64,000 bases of DNA, taken from assembly GCF_038396765.1 (NCBI RefSeq), contig NZ_CP150096.1:2897001-2961000 (forward strand). Reading direction: 5' to 3'. The notes under the pieces are model-generated. The model was not told the DNA's origin, ran no database searches, and saw nothing but the letters and a program-made list of their open reading frames with translations. Each line of letters starts with the position of its first letter. Position 1 is the stretch's first letter. The position numbers and the translations under genes were made by a program. This DNA is from Chitinophaga caseinilytica (GTDB taxonomy: Bacteria; Bacteroidota; Bacteroidia; Chitinophagales; Chitinophagaceae). This document shows, piece by piece, positions 1 through 9,177 of this stretch.

Positions 1-130
1 CGAACCGTTCCCCCTGCCGGCGATGAAAATCAACCCGGAAGTGAAAGACATTTTCTCCTTCAAATTTGAAGACTTCACCCTGGAAAATTACCAGTCGCAC
101 CCTCACATCAAAGCCCCGGTAGCCGTATGA
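1..130 (+). CDS. thyA: Thymidylate synthase, C-terminal end (partial)
   Basis: Only the last 42 codons are present, read from base 2. The encoded end contains [17 protein letters not shown] and closes with [10 protein letters not shown], which matches the C-terminus of thymidylate synthase (dUMP to dTMP using methylene-tetrahydrofolate). The stop TGA (128-130) overlaps the folA start as ATGA, so the two are probably translationally coupled. This pairing makes sense because ThyA generates the dihydrofolate that FolA reduces. The active-site cysteine region lies outside the window. Confidence 0.9.
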   Translation, partial: EPFPLPAMKINPEVKDIFSFKFEDFTLENYQSHPHIKAPVAV

Positions 131-618
131 TTTCCGTAATAGTAGCCGCTTCTGAGAATAACGTCATCGGTATCAACAACCAGCTTCCCTGGAAACTGCC
201 CGACGATTTCAAGTTCTTCAAAAATACCACCTACGGTTTCCCGGTCATCATGGGCCGTAAAACCTTCGAATCCCTGGGCGGCGCCACCCTCAAAGGCCGC
301 CACAACATCGTCATCACCCGGCAAACCGATTACGCGCCCAGCGGGGTTTCCGTCGTGCATTCCCTGGCAGACGCCCTCGAGCTGGCGGACCAGGACGATG
401 TGAAAGAATATTTCGTGATCGGCGGGATGGAAATCATCAACCAGGCCTGGCCCCAGATCCAGCGCATCTACCTCACCCGCGTCCACACCACCGTGGAGGG
501 CGACGCGTATTTCCCCGACATCAACCCGATGGAATGGAAGCGCGTCCACGCGCAGGAACACCCGGCCGACGAAAAGCATGCCTACGCCTTCACGTTCGAA
601 ACCTGGGAACGGAAATAA
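127..618 (+). CDS. folA: Dihydrofolate reductase
   Basis: 163 residues, normal for the family. It reduces dihydrofolate to tetrahydrofolate with NADPH in the cytoplasm. Visible features are the N-terminal [12 protein letters not shown] strand and Met20-type loop, LPWKLPDD with the substrate-binding acidic residue near 26-27, the NADPH-binding GRKTFESLG (about 43-51), and VIGG near 97. The start is fixed by the ATGA overlap with the thyA stop. A hairpin terminator follows the stop. The ORF on the opposite strand over the same bases is a shadow. Confidence 0.97.
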   Translation: MISVIVAASENNVIGINNQLPWKLPDDFKFFKNTTYGFPVIMGRKTFESLGGATLKGRHNIVITRQTDYAPSGVSVVHSLADALELADQDDVKEYFVIGGMEIINQAWPQIQRIYLTRVHTTVEGDAYFPDINPMEWKRVHAQEHPADEKHAYAFTFETWERK

Positions 619-641
619 TTCCTTAAAAAATAATGGGAAAG

Positions 642-667
642 TGCAGCCGGAAAAGGCTGCATTTTTT
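642..667 (+). terminator. Rho-independent terminator of thyA-folA
   Basis: Perfect 7-bp stem TGCAGCC (642-648) / GGCTGCA (655-661) with a 6-base loop, followed by a run of six T. It touches the 3' end of the convergent dnaG. Confidence 0.85.
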
Positions 668-2666
668 ATTTGAAGATCACCGTGCCCACCGTTTCCGTCA
701 GTTCCTTCATGATCTGCTTGAGATGTTTGTCCATCTCCAGGCAGCGGATCTGCGCCTCGAAATCGGTCGCCGTCTGCATTTCCTGCTGGTTTTCTGCGAT
801 CAATTTCTGGATTTTGCGGATGATGAGGTAATTGGTGGTGCTCACGGTATCGCGCCGGAAAGCATCGTCGCCATACACGGTCTTGATCTCGAAACGCTCT
901 CTCCAGGCGGCGCTCAGCTCGGCTTCCTTGTCTTCGAGGATGATGGCCACGTTGCGCGCCACGTCATTGTCCGGGTGGTAGAGGAAGAGTTTTTTATCGG
1001 GAATGGAGCCCTGGTCGTAGTGCTCCTTGTATTCCCGCAGGATGCGTTTCACGATTTCGTTTTCCGACAGCGATTCGAAATCGTAGGGGAGGTGGAAGAT
1101 ATAATCCGCCACGGTGGTCTGCTGTTCGTCGTCGAACAGTTTATCGCCGAACCGCAGCAGGATCTTGATGAGCTCGCGCTCCTGGCGTTCGGAGGTATTG
1201 AAAATGTTTTCGGTAGACGCGGCCGGCGCTTCCGCTCCGTCGGGGAAGTACTCGGGGTACATTTCGGCCAGGGACGGACCGTCGTCCGGTGGCGGCGCAT
1301 CGAACCCGCCTTTTTTCTTGTTGCTGTTCTGTTCGTTGAGCGCCTGTTTGGAAAGGCGTTCGCGGATGAATTTGTTGACCAGGTCTACCAGCCTTTCTTC
1401 GTCGATCTTCAGCAACTGGCTGCACTGGCGGATGTAGTCCTGCTGGCGGGTGAAATCCTCGACTTTATCGATCCGCGCGATGGTTTCCGCGATCTCGTTC
1501 ACGAGTTGCGATTTGCGCGTGGTATCGTTGCCCGCTTCCTTCATGGAAACGTGCAGTTTGAAGAGGACGAAATCCTGTTTGTTATCCGCTATGAACTGCC
1601 GGAAACCTTCCGCGCCGATCTTCCGGACGTAGCTGTCGGGGTCTTCGTTATCGGGGATAAGGGCAAGCTTCACGTTCAGGCCTTCTTCGATGGCCATGTC
1701 CAGCCCGCGGAGGGCGGCTTTCACACCGGCATTGTCGCCATCGTACAGGATGGTGAGGTTGTTGGTGTATTTCTTGATGAGCCGCAGCTGGTCGGTGGTG
1801 AGCGATGTGCCGGAAGAGGCTACCACGTTTTCGATACCGGCCTGGTGCAGGGAGATGACGTCGGTATAGCCTTCTACCAGCAGGCATTCATCGAGTTTGT
1901 CGATGGCGTGCCGGGCGAAGTAGGTGCCGTACAGCACCTTGCTTTTGACGTAAATATCGTTTTCCGGGGAGTTGATGTATTTGGGTGCGCGGTCGGATTT
2001 GACGAGGATGCGCGCGCCGAACCCGAGCACTTTACCGCTCTGGTTGTGGATGGGGAAGATGACGCGGCCGCGGTAGTTGTCTATCGGCTGATCGTTGCGG
2101 ACGGTCACGAGGCCCGTTTTCTGGAGGTATTCCAGGTTGTAGCCTTTGTGCTGCGCTTCGCGGACGAAAGCCTCCCGGAGGTTCAGCGCGTACCCCAGCT
2201 GGAATTTGCGGACGATCTCCTCCGAAAACCCGCGTTCTTCGAAATAGGAAAGGCCTACGTTCTGGCCTTCGTCGGTCTCGAAAAGGGTTTTGACGAAATA
2301 ATCCCGCGCGAAGTTGTTGATAATGAAGAGGCTGTCGGCCATTTGCTGCCGCTGCTTCACTTCGGGGCTTACTTCCGTTTCCTCGATTTCCACCTGGTAA
2401 CGTTGCCCCAGCCACCGGATGGCTTCCACATAGGAGTACTTTTCGTGCTCCATGACGAAGTTGATGGCGTTCCCGCTTTTGCCGCAGCCGAAGCATTTAT
2501 AGATTTCCTTGGTGCCGGAAACGGTGAACGAGGGCGATTTTTCGTTGTGGAAAGGACAGAGGCCCATGTAGTTGGCGCCTCTTTTCTTCAGTTTCACGAA
2601 TGCGCCTACCACATCGATGATATCGATGCGGTGGAGGATGGTTTGTATGGTAGCCTGGGAGATCAA
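666..2666 (-). CDS. dnaG: DNA primase
   Basis: 666 residues. It makes RNA primers at the replication fork. In order: an N-terminal CHC2 zinc finger (CPFHNEKSPSF with C37, H40, then CFGC with C58 and C61), a catalytic core with the primase motif GRVIFPIHN and GFGAR, then a TOPRIM domain with LLVEGYTDV near 262 and LYDGDNAG near 308. The C-terminal third is low in conservation and presumably forms the DnaB-interacting domain. It is transcribed divergently from the thiolase gene and converges on folA. A large ORF on the plus strand across this gene is an antisense shadow. Confidence 0.97.
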   Translation of the reverse strand: MISQATIQTILHRIDIIDVVGAFVKLKKRGANYMGLCPFHNEKSPSFTVSGTKEIYKCFGCGKSGNAINFVMEHEKYSYVEAIRWLGQRYQVEIEETEVSPEVKQRQQMADSLFIINNFARDYFVKTLFETDEGQNVGLSYFEERGFSEEIVRKFQLGYALNLREAFVREAQHKGYNLEYLQKTGLVTVRNDQPIDNYRGRVIFPIHNQSGKVLGFGARILVKSDRAPKYINSPENDIYVKSKVLYGTYFARHAIDKLDECLLVEGYTDVISLHQAGIENVVASSGTSLTTDQLRLIKKYTNNLTILYDGDNAGVKAALRGLDMAIEEGLNVKLALIPDNEDPDSYVRKIGAEGFRQFIADNKQDFVLFKLHVSMKEAGNDTTRKSQLVNEIAETIARIDKVEDFTRQQDYIRQCSQLLKIDEERLVDLVNKFIRERLSKQALNEQNSNKKKGGFDAPPPDDGPSLAEMYPEYFPDGAEAPAASTENIFNTSERQERELIKILLRFGDKLFDDEQQTTVADYIFHLPYDFESLSENEIVKRILREYKEHYDQGSIPDKKLFLYHPDNDVARNVAIILEDKEAELSAAWRERFEIKTVYGDDAFRRDTVSTTNYLIIRKIQKLIAENQQEMQTATDFEAQIRCLEMDKHLKQIMKELTETVGTVIFK

Positions 2667-2828
2667 TGCCGGTCTGCTGTTATCGAACGTCTATCAAATT
2701 ACTAAAGATTTTGCTACGGAATCGTCAAAATGGCCTTTCAATTTTTGAAAGATATTCAGGCGGCCGGGCAAAATTTTCAGCAATGAACCAAATGCAAACT
2801 TAACGCAATTTTTCGGGACGGTCCGCCT

Positions 2829-2860
2829 TTTGGCCACCGCGTCCCAAATCGGTATATTTG
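2829..2860 (+). promoter_or_regulatory. Bacteroidota-type promoter for the thiolase gene
   Basis: TTTG at 2829-2832 and TATATTTG at 2853-2860, separated by 20 bases. This matches the Bacteroidota sigma-ABfr consensus (TTTG, 19-21 bases, TAnnTTTG). The start codon is 34 bases downstream of the -7 element. Confidence 0.75.
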
Positions 2861-2894
2861 TCAGATTCCACCAAAACATTCGGAAAATCAAGTT

Positions 2895-4067
2895 ATGAAA
2901 GAAGTATTTATCGTATCCGTAGCCAGGACCCCCATCGGGGCATTCAACGGCGCTTTGGCGTCCGTTCCCGCCACTACTTTGGGTGCTACGGTCATAACAG
3001 CTGCACTGGAGCGCGCCGGCGTTGCGAAAGAGCAGGTGCAGGAAGTATATATGGGCAACGTGATCAGCGCCAATACCGGCCAGGCGCCCGCCAACCAGGC
3101 GAGCCTCTACGCAGGGCTGCCCAACACCGTTCCGTGCACCACGGTTAATAAGGTATGTGCGTCGGGGATGAAAGCCATCATGCTCGGGGCCCAAAGCATC
3201 CTGCTCGGCGATAACGACATCGTGGTGGCCGGCGGCATGGAATCCATGAGCAATATCCCGTATTATCTCGATAAAGCCCGCAACGGCTACCGCCTCGGCC
3301 ACGGCGCCGTGATCGACGGTATCCTGCGCGACGGCCTGTGGGACCCCTACAAGGATTTTCACATGGGTAACGCCGCCGAAATCTGCGCCACGGAGTACAA
3401 AATCTCCCGCGAAGACCAGGACGCCTACGCCAAACAAAGCTACCAGCGCGCCGCTGAGGCCTGGGAAAAAGGATATTTCGCCGGGGAAATCGTTCCCGTG
3501 ACCACCGGCGGGAAATCTCCTGTGACCGTGAGCGACGACGAAGAATATAAAAAAGTGAACTTCGAGAAAATGGCCACCCTGAAGCCCGCATTCCAGAAAG
3601 ACGGTACGGTGACGGCCGCCAACGCCTCCAAGATCAACGACGGCGCCGCCGCCGTGGTATTGGCGAGCGGGGAGAAGGTGAAAGAGCTGGGCCTCAAGCC
3701 GTTAGCGCGCATCGTAAGCTTCGCCGACGCCAGCCAGGCACCGGAATGGTTTACCACCACGCCCGTAAAAGCCGTCAATAAAGCCCTCGCAAAAGCGAAA
3801 CTGGACATCGGGCAGATGGATTTCGTGGAGATCAACGAAGCGTTTTCCTGCGTTGCGCTGGCCAACGAAAAAGACTTGGGCATCCCCAACGAAAAGCTCA
3901 ACGTATGGGGCGGCGCCGTAGCCCTGGGGCACCCCATCGGCTGCTCCGGCGCCCGTATCATGGTAACGCTCACCTCCATCCTGCAGCAGAAAAACGGCCG
4001 CTACGGCGTAGCCGGGATCTGCAACGGAGGCGGCGGCGCCAGCGCAATGGTCATAGAGAAAATCTAA
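2895..4067 (+). CDS. Acetyl-CoA acetyltransferase (thiolase)
   Basis: 390 residues, typical of the biosynthetic/degradative thiolase family. It condenses or cleaves acetoacetyl-CoA. Catalytic residues are readable: the nucleophilic Cys near 88 in NKVCASGMKA, the His near 346 in ALGHPIGCSGAR, and the second Cys near 376 in GICNGGGGASA. SVARTPIGAFNG at the N-terminus is also characteristic. It has its own promoter, and the following E1-beta gene has another, so the two are not necessarily one operon. AtoB-like versus FadA-like use cannot be told from sequence alone. Confidence 0.95.
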   Translation: MKEVFIVSVARTPIGAFNGALASVPATTLGATVITAALERAGVAKEQVQEVYMGNVISANTGQAPANQASLYAGLPNTVPCTTVNKVCASGMKAIMLGAQSILLGDNDIVVAGGMESMSNIPYYLDKARNGYRLGHGAVIDGILRDGLWDPYKDFHMGNAAEICATEYKISREDQDAYAKQSYQRAAEAWEKGYFAGEIVPVTTGGKSPVTVSDDEEYKKVNFEKMATLKPAFQKDGTVTAANASKINDGAAAVVLASGEKVKELGLKPLARIVSFADASQAPEWFTTTPVKAVNKALAKAKLDIGQMDFVEINEAFSCVALANEKDLGIPNEKLNVWGGAVALGHPIGCSGARIMVTLTSILQQKNGRYGVAGICNGGGGASAMVIEKI

Positions 4068-4071
4068 TTCC

Positions 4072-4102
4072 TTTGCTTTTTGGGAAACAAACGATAAATT
4101 TG
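4072..4102 (+). promoter_or_regulatory. Bacteroidota-type promoter for the E1-beta gene
   Basis: TTTG at 4072-4075 and TAAATTTG at 4095-4102 with a 19-base spacer, just after the thiolase stop. Start codon at 4152. Confidence 0.75.
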
Positions 4103-4151
4103 CCCTGCCTTTTCAAAAAGGAACATCATTAAACATATAGTAAAGAATCAA

Positions 4152-5135
4152 ATGCGTCAGATAGCCTTCAGACAAGCCTTAAGAGAAGCCATGCAGGAAG
4201 AAATGCGCCGTGACGAACGGGTGTTCCTGATGGGAGAGGAAGTGGCAGAATACAACGGTGCCTATAAAGTTAGCCAGGGAATGCTCGATGAATTCGGCGC
4301 CCGCCGCGTGATCGACACGCCGATCGCCGAGCTGGGCTTCACCGCCATCGGTGTAGGCGCCGCACAGAACGGCCTCCGTCCGATCGTGGAATTCATGACC
4401 TGGAACTTCGCCGTACTGGCGCTGGACCAGATCCTCAACACCGCCTCCAAAATGCTGGCCATGTCTGGCGGACAGGTTGGCTGCCCCATCGTTTTCCGCG
4501 GCCCCAACGGTTCCGCAGGTCAGCTGGGCGCGCAACACTCCACCGCATTTGAAAATTATTACGCCAATATCCCCGGCCTGAAAGTAGTGTCCGTATCTAA
4601 CCCTTACGACGCGAAAGGCCTTCTCAAAGCCGCTATCCGCGACGAAGATCCCGTGGTTTTCATGGAATCCGAGCAGATGTACGGCGATATGGGCGAAGTT
4701 CCGGAAGAAGAATACATCATCCCCATCGGTAAAGCGGATATCAAACGCGCCGGTAAGGACGTGACCATCGTTTCTTTCAACAAAATGATGAAAGTAGCCC
4801 TCGGCGCCGCCGAAGAACTGGCGAAAGAAGGTATCGAGGCCGAAGTGATCGACCTCCGCACCATCCGTCCGCTCGACTGGTTCACCATCCTGGAGTCGGT
4901 TAAGAAAACCAACCGCCTGGTGATCGTGGAAGAACAGTGGCCGTTCTCCAGCATCTCTTCCGAGATTTCCTACCGCATCCAGAAAGAAGGTTTCGACTAC
5001 CTGGACGCGCCCATCCGCCGCATCACCGCGCAAGACGCTCCCATGCACTACGCGCCCAACCTCGTGAAACTGTATCTCCCCGACGTGGAGCGTACCGTGA
5101 AACTGGTGAAGGAAGTGATGTACATGAAAAAGTAA
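4152..5135 (+). CDS. pdhB: Pyruvate dehydrogenase E1 component, beta subunit
   Basis: 327 residues, the normal size of a separate E1-beta chain. With E1-alpha it decarboxylates pyruvate (or a related 2-oxoacid) using thiamine diphosphate. Recognisable blocks are the N-terminal [30 protein letters not shown], the [13 protein letters not shown] and VFRGPNG region, and the C-terminal transketolase domain with [12 protein letters not shown] and [14 protein letters not shown]. The E1-alpha gene is not adjacent; an E2 gene lies 45 kb away. Branched-chain specificity cannot be excluded. It ends at a strong hairpin terminator. Confidence 0.93.
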   Translation: MRQIAFRQALREAMQEEMRRDERVFLMGEEVAEYNGAYKVSQGMLDEFGARRVIDTPIAELGFTAIGVGAAQNGLRPIVEFMTWNFAVLALDQILNTASKMLAMSGGQVGCPIVFRGPNGSAGQLGAQHSTAFENYYANIPGLKVVSVSNPYDAKGLLKAAIRDEDPVVFMESEQMYGDMGEVPEEEYIIPIGKADIKRAGKDVTIVSFNKMMKVALGAAEELAKEGIEAEVIDLRTIRPLDWFTILESVKKTNRLVIVEEQWPFSSISSEISYRIQKEGFDYLDAPIRRITAQDAPMHYAPNLVKLYLPDVERTVKLVKEVMYMKK

Positions 5136-5161
5136 AAGTCAACTTTACAGTGCATAATCAT

Positions 5162-5194
5162 AGCTGCGCTCCACACCGGGGCGCAGCTTTTTTT
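5162..5194 (+). terminator. Terminator after pdhB
   Basis: AGCTGCGC (5162-5169) pairs with GCGCAGCT (5181-5188), followed by seven T. A second GC-rich inverted repeat (CCGCGCC / GGCGCGG) lies just downstream, between pdhB and the convergent cysM. Confidence 0.8.
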
Positions 5195-5276
5195 GCCCCG
5201 CCCCGAAACGCAGACCGCGCCCCAGTGTGAGGCGCGGCCGGATTGAGATTGATGGTTGATGATATAGAAAGCTGAA

Positions 5277-6161
5277 TTATTTGCCGAAAAGGTCGGTACT
5301 GAGGTAACGGTCGCCGCGGTCGCAGATAATGGCCACGATCACGCCGCTCGTCAGTTCGTTGGCGAGCCTTACCGCCGCGGCTACCGCTCCGCCGCTGCTC
5401 ATGCCGCAGAAAATGGCTTCTTCCTTCGCCAGGCGGTTCGACATTTCGCGGGCTTCCGCTTCTGAAATATCCATGATCCGGTCTACCCGCTGCCGCTCGA
5501 AAATCTTGGGCAGATAAGCTTCCGGCCATTTGCGGATGCCGGGGATCTTGCTCCCGTCCGTCGGCTGGCAACCCACGATCTGCACCGCGGGGCTCACTTC
5601 CTTGAGGAACCGGGAAACGCCCATGATCGTGCCTGTGGTGCCCATGGCCGATACGAAGTGAGTGATGCCGTGATTGGTATCCCGCCAGATTTCGGGGCCG
5701 GTGGTACGGTAATGCATGCCGTAATTATCGGGATTGGCGAACTGGTTCAGCATGTGATAGCCGCCTTTCGCCACCTGCGCATGCGCATAGTCGATCGCGC
5801 CTTCCATGCTTTGCTCTTTCGGGGTGAGGGTGACCTTTGCGCCGAAAGCTTCCATGGTGAGCACGCGCTCGCGGGTTGCGTCTTCGGGCATGACGATCTC
5901 TATTTCCACGTTGAAAAGGTTCGCGATCATGGCCAGCGCGATGCCGGTGTTGCCGCTGGTGGCTTCGATCAGCTTGATGCCCGGGCGGATCTCGCCGCGG
6001 TCGAGCGCGCCCTTGATCATACCGTAGGCGGCCCTGTCTTTCACGCTGCCGCCGGGATTGGTGCCTTCCAGCTTGGCGTAGATCGTAACGTCCGGGTTTT
6101 CAGGGATGCGCTGCAGGGCAACCATGGGTGTGTTGCCCACTAAATCCAGTACTGTGCTCAT
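5277..6161 (-). CDS. cysM: Cysteine synthase (O-acetylserine sulfhydrylase, CysM/CysK type)
   Basis: 294 residues. A PLP enzyme that replaces the acetyl group of O-acetylserine with sulfide to give cysteine. Features: LVGNTPMV at the N-terminus, the PLP lysine in NPGGSVKDRAAYG near 41, the TSGNTGIALA loop near 68, and the C-terminal CGMSSGGAVAAA glycine/serine loop. It is slightly short for CysK and closer to CysM. Its start ATG overlaps the stop of the upstream serine acetyltransferase (ATGA), giving a two-gene cysteine operon. Confidence 0.95.
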   Translation of the reverse strand: MSTVLDLVGNTPMVALQRIPENPDVTIYAKLEGTNPGGSVKDRAAYGMIKGALDRGEIRPGIKLIEATSGNTGIALAMIANLFNVEIEIVMPEDATRERVLTMEAFGAKVTLTPKEQSMEGAIDYAHAQVAKGGYHMLNQFANPDNYGMHYRTTGPEIWRDTNHGITHFVSAMGTTGTIMGVSRFLKEVSPAVQIVGCQPTDGSKIPGIRKWPEAYLPKIFERQRVDRIMDISEAEAREMSNRLAKEEAIFCGMSSGGAVAAAVRLANELTSGVIVAIICDRGDRYLSTDLFGK

Positions 6162-6967
6162 TGTTCGATTACTTTTATGCTACCGTCTGCTTTGTAATAA
6201 ATCCTGGAATGAGGGTCCACCGATTTGATGAGCCACACGTTCCCGCCGATGACGCTGTGGTGGCCGATGATGGTGTCTCCGCCCAAAATGGTGGCACCTG
6301 CGTAGATCACCACGCCTTCTTCGATGGTGGGGTGGCGCTTGGCGCGGGCCATCGATTTGTCGATGCTCAATGCGCCGAGCGTTACGCCCTGGTATATTTT
6401 AACGTGGGGGCCGATGACGGTGGTTTCACCGATCACGATCCCCGTGCCATGGTCTATACAGAAATACGGCGCGATCTCCGCCGCGGGGTGGATGTCGACG
6501 CCCGTTCGCGCGTGCGCGTATTCGGTGATGACGCGCGGCAGGAGCGGCACTTCCAGCAGGTGGAGCGCATGCGCCACGCGGTACGCCGCAATCGCCGAGA
6601 AGCCGGGGTACGCCCGGATCACTTCGTATAGGCACGTGGCGGCGGGGTCTCCCTGGAAAATGGCCTCCGCATCCTTCGTCAAATCCCCGTATATGCCCGG
6701 CACCATCTCCATGAACTGGCGGCTCACTGCGGGCGGGGCTTCGGGCAATTGCGCCGAAATATGCTGCAGCAGATCGTTCAGCTGCGTTTCCAGCCGCACC
6801 GCGTATTGCTCGATGGCCGCATCGTCCAGCACCCGGCCGTTATGCTCCGGAAACATCCAGCTGATCAGGTCGCTGCAAAACTGCCAGACAGCTTCCGAAC
6901 TGGGATATGGCACAGCGCCGGCAGCAGCGTGCCGCTGTTTCAGTAATTCGAGTAGTTGGTGCATCAT
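6158..6967 (-). CDS. cysE: Serine O-acetyltransferase
   Basis: 269 residues. It acetylates serine with acetyl-CoA, the first committed step of cysteine synthesis, feeding the overlapping cysM. The N-terminal half is helical; the C-terminal half is a left-handed beta-helix of hexapeptide repeats (IHPAAEIAPYFCIDHGTGIVIG, broken here by family-typical turns), with the catalytic His in the DHGTG segment. HPTIEEGVVIYAGATILGG is also typical. The short C-terminal tail after the helix is where the cysteine feedback and CysK-binding peptide lies in other members; here it ends in VIEQ, not the usual Ile. Confidence 0.93.
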   Translation of the reverse strand: MMHQLLELLKQRHAAAGAVPYPSSEAVWQFCSDLISWMFPEHNGRVLDDAAIEQYAVRLETQLNDLLQHISAQLPEAPPAVSRQFMEMVPGIYGDLTKDAEAIFQGDPAATCLYEVIRAYPGFSAIAAYRVAHALHLLEVPLLPRVITEYAHARTGVDIHPAAEIAPYFCIDHGTGIVIGETTVIGPHVKIYQGVTLGALSIDKSMARAKRHPTIEEGVVIYAGATILGGDTIIGHHSVIGGNVWLIKSVDPHSRIYYKADGSIKVIEQ

Positions 6968-7116
6968 AACGTTTAGTTACCTGTGTCGGGCTAAAATTAC
7001 TGATAAAACCGACAAGATTGGTAGACTTTATTTGCCTAAAACGCCCGTCCGGGGACATTTTTTTGTTCCGCTGCCGTTTAAAGTAAGTGAATAGTGCTAC
7101 ATCGGCCGTTTTCCGT

Positions 7117-7124
7117 TATTTTTG
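7117..7124 (+). promoter_or_regulatory. -7 element of the response-regulator gene
   Basis: TATTTTTG, a full match to TAnnTTTG, 26 bases before the ATG at 7151. No good -33 TTTG at the usual distance. Confidence 0.5.
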
Positions 7125-7150
7125 CCCTGTTCAAAAATATAGACAATCTT

Positions 7151-8527
7151 ATGGCCAACATTCTGATCATCGACGACGAAAAGAGCATCCGCAAAACGCT
7201 CAGCGAGATACTCAGCTACGAAGGATATAAAATCGACGAAGCCGCCGACGGTGCCGAAGGCTTCAAGATGTTCCAGGCCAAAACCTACGACGCCGTGCTG
7301 TGCGATATCAAAATGCCGAAAATGGACGGGCTCGAATTCCTCGAAAAAGCCCGCGAAATCAACGGCGACGTTCCCATCATCATGGTTTCCGGCCACGGAA
7401 ATATCGACACGGCGGTAGACGCAGTGAAGAAAGGCGCGTTCGACTATATCTCCAAACCTCCCGACCTGAACCGTTTGCTCATCACGCTGCGCAACGCGCT
7501 CGACAAAACCACCCTGGTGGCCGAAACGAAAACGCTGCGCAAGAAAGTGAACAAAACCCAGGAAATGATCGGCGAATCGGGGCCCATCTCCAAAATCAAG
7601 GAAACTATCCATAAAGTGGCGCCCACGGATGCGCGCGTGCTCGTGACCGGCGAAAACGGCGCCGGCAAGGAGCTCGTAGCCCGCTGGATCCATGCATTCA
7701 GCAACCGTGCCAACGGCCCGCTCGTTGAAGTAAACTGCGCCGCCATCCCGTCGGAGCTTATCGAATCCGAACTGTTCGGCCACGAAAAAGGCTCGTTCAC
7801 CTCCGCCGTGAAACAACGCATCGGCAAGTTTGAACAAGCCAGCGGCGGAACACTGTTCCTCGACGAGATCGGCGATATGAGCCTCAGCGCACAAGCCAAA
7901 GTGCTGCGCGCCCTGCAGGAAGGCAAGATCACGAGAGTGGGAGGGGACAAGGAAATCAGTGTGGATGTTCGCGTAGTAGCGGCCACCAATAAGGATTTGC
8001 TGAAGGAAGTGGAAGACAAGAACTTCCGCCTCGACCTCTACCATCGCCTCAGCGTGATCCTGATCCACGTGCCGTCGCTCAACGACCGCCGCGACGATGT
8101 GCCCCTGCTGGTAGACCATTTCCTCGACCTCGTTTGCGCGGAATACGGCATGGCCCGTAAAACGGCAGACAAAGACGCGATGAAGGCGCTCCAGAACCAT
8201 CAGTGGACGGGCAACATCCGCGAACTTCGGAACGTGGTGGAAAGACTGGTGATCCTTTCCGGGAAAACCATCACGGCAGACGATGTGGAAAATTACGTGG
8301 TACCTAATCACGACAAAAAAAGCCACTACCTGAATGACGAGCTGCTCGTTTTAACGAAGCTGCACGATTTCCGGGACGAAGTGGAAAAGATATTCATCGA
8401 ATTCATGTTGCAAAAGAACGGATGGAACGTGACGAAAACCGCACAGGCGCTGGACATCCAGCGGAGCCATCTTTACAACAAGATGGAACGTTACGGCATC
8501 CGCAAAACAGCCGACGGGGATGAGTAA
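7151..8527 (+). CDS. Sigma-54-dependent response regulator, NtrC family
   Basis: 458 residues from ATG 7151; a longer frame opens at 7094, but MANILIIDDEKSIRK is the usual receiver start and lies downstream of the -7 element. Receiver domain 1-120 with acidic pocket DD8-9 and phospho-acceptor Asp near 52 (CDIKMP). AAA+ domain about 140-380 with Walker A GENGAGKE near 167 and Walker B LFLDE near 235. The sigma-54 contact loop reads GSFTSA (about 214-219) instead of GAFTGA. A Fis-type HTH closes the protein (VTKTAQALDIQRSHLYNKM). No histidine kinase is next to it, so it is an orphan here. It overlaps the following hydrolase gene by 8 bases. Confidence 0.93.
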   Translation: MANILIIDDEKSIRKTLSEILSYEGYKIDEAADGAEGFKMFQAKTYDAVLCDIKMPKMDGLEFLEKAREINGDVPIIMVSGHGNIDTAVDAVKKGAFDYISKPPDLNRLLITLRNALDKTTLVAETKTLRKKVNKTQEMIGESGPISKIKETIHKVAPTDARVLVTGENGAGKELVARWIHAFSNRANGPLVEVNCAAIPSELIESELFGHEKGSFTSAVKQRIGKFEQASGGTLFLDEIGDMSLSAQAKVLRALQEGKITRVGGDKEISVDVRVVAATNKDLLKEVEDKNFRLDLYHRLSVILIHVPSLNDRRDDVPLLVDHFLDLVCAEYGMARKTADKDAMKALQNHQWTGNIRELRNVVERLVILSGKTITADDVENYVVPNHDKKSHYLNDELLVLTKLHDFRDEVEKIFIEFMLQKNGWNVTKTAQALDIQRSHLYNKMERYGIRKTADGDE

Positions 8528-9173
8528 AAGACACATATACCTGATCAGTGGCCTGGGCGCCGACGAAAGGGTGTTCGAACGGCTGGTGTTCCCGGCCGAT
8601 TGCGAAGTGCATTACCTTCCGTGGATCCCGCCCCTCAACGCCGATGAGCCCATCAGCGAATATGCAGGCCGCATGGCCCGGAGGATCCTCCACCCGGAGC
8701 CCATCCTCGTCGGACTTTCTTTTGGCGGCATGATGAGCATCGAGATCGCCCGGCAGTTGCCGGTGAGGCAGGTGGTCCTCATCTCCAGCGTCAAAAACCG
8801 GCAGGAATTACCGCCATACTACAACAACTTTGCGCGAAAAGTTTTGCGCCGCCTGCCCGACAGGCTGCTTTTCACCAACCGCCGCTTCATCGTACAGCTG
8901 TTCATGCAATGCCAGAGCACGGAAGAGCGGTTGTTGCTCAACGATTACCTGGGCAAAAAAGACCTCAGATACATGCGCTGGGCGCTGAATTCCATCCTGC
9001 AGTGGAACAACGAATGGATGCCGCCCGGCCTCCTCCACATCCATGGCAGTTCGGACAGGCCGTTCCCGCGGCGCTATGTTACCCCTACGCACACGATCGT
9101 CAAAGGCGGGCATTTCATGATCATGAACCGCGCGCCGGAAATCAGTAATATTCTGGAAAAAAATCTGCTGTAA
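8520..9173 (+). CDS. Alpha/beta hydrolase fold protein
   Basis: 217 residues. N-terminal HIYLISGLGADERVF resembles the oxyanion loop of small esterases/lipases; the nucleophile elbow is GLSFGG with Ser near 67; HGSSDRPFP and GGHFM near the end would supply the Asp and His. No signal peptide, so probably cytoplasmic. The start overlaps the regulator gene by 8 bases, suggesting co-transcription. Substrate unknown. Confidence 0.8.
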   Translation: MSKRHIYLISGLGADERVFERLVFPADCEVHYLPWIPPLNADEPISEYAGRMARRILHPEPILVGLSFGGMMSIEIARQLPVRQVVLISSVKNRQELPPYYNNFARKVLRRLPDRLLFTNRRFIVQLFMQCQSTEERLLLNDYLGKKDLRYMRWALNSILQWNNEWMPPGLLHIHGSSDRPFPRRYVTPTHTIVKGGHFMIMNRAPEISNILEKNLL

Positions 9174-9177
9174 AGCC

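Noticed and set aside
633..2705. 690-codon plus-strand frame opposite dnaG
   Set aside because: Antisense shadow: dnaG has all primase motifs and this frame encodes no recognisable domain, only the Phe/Val/His-rich bias typical of antisense frames in this codon usage.
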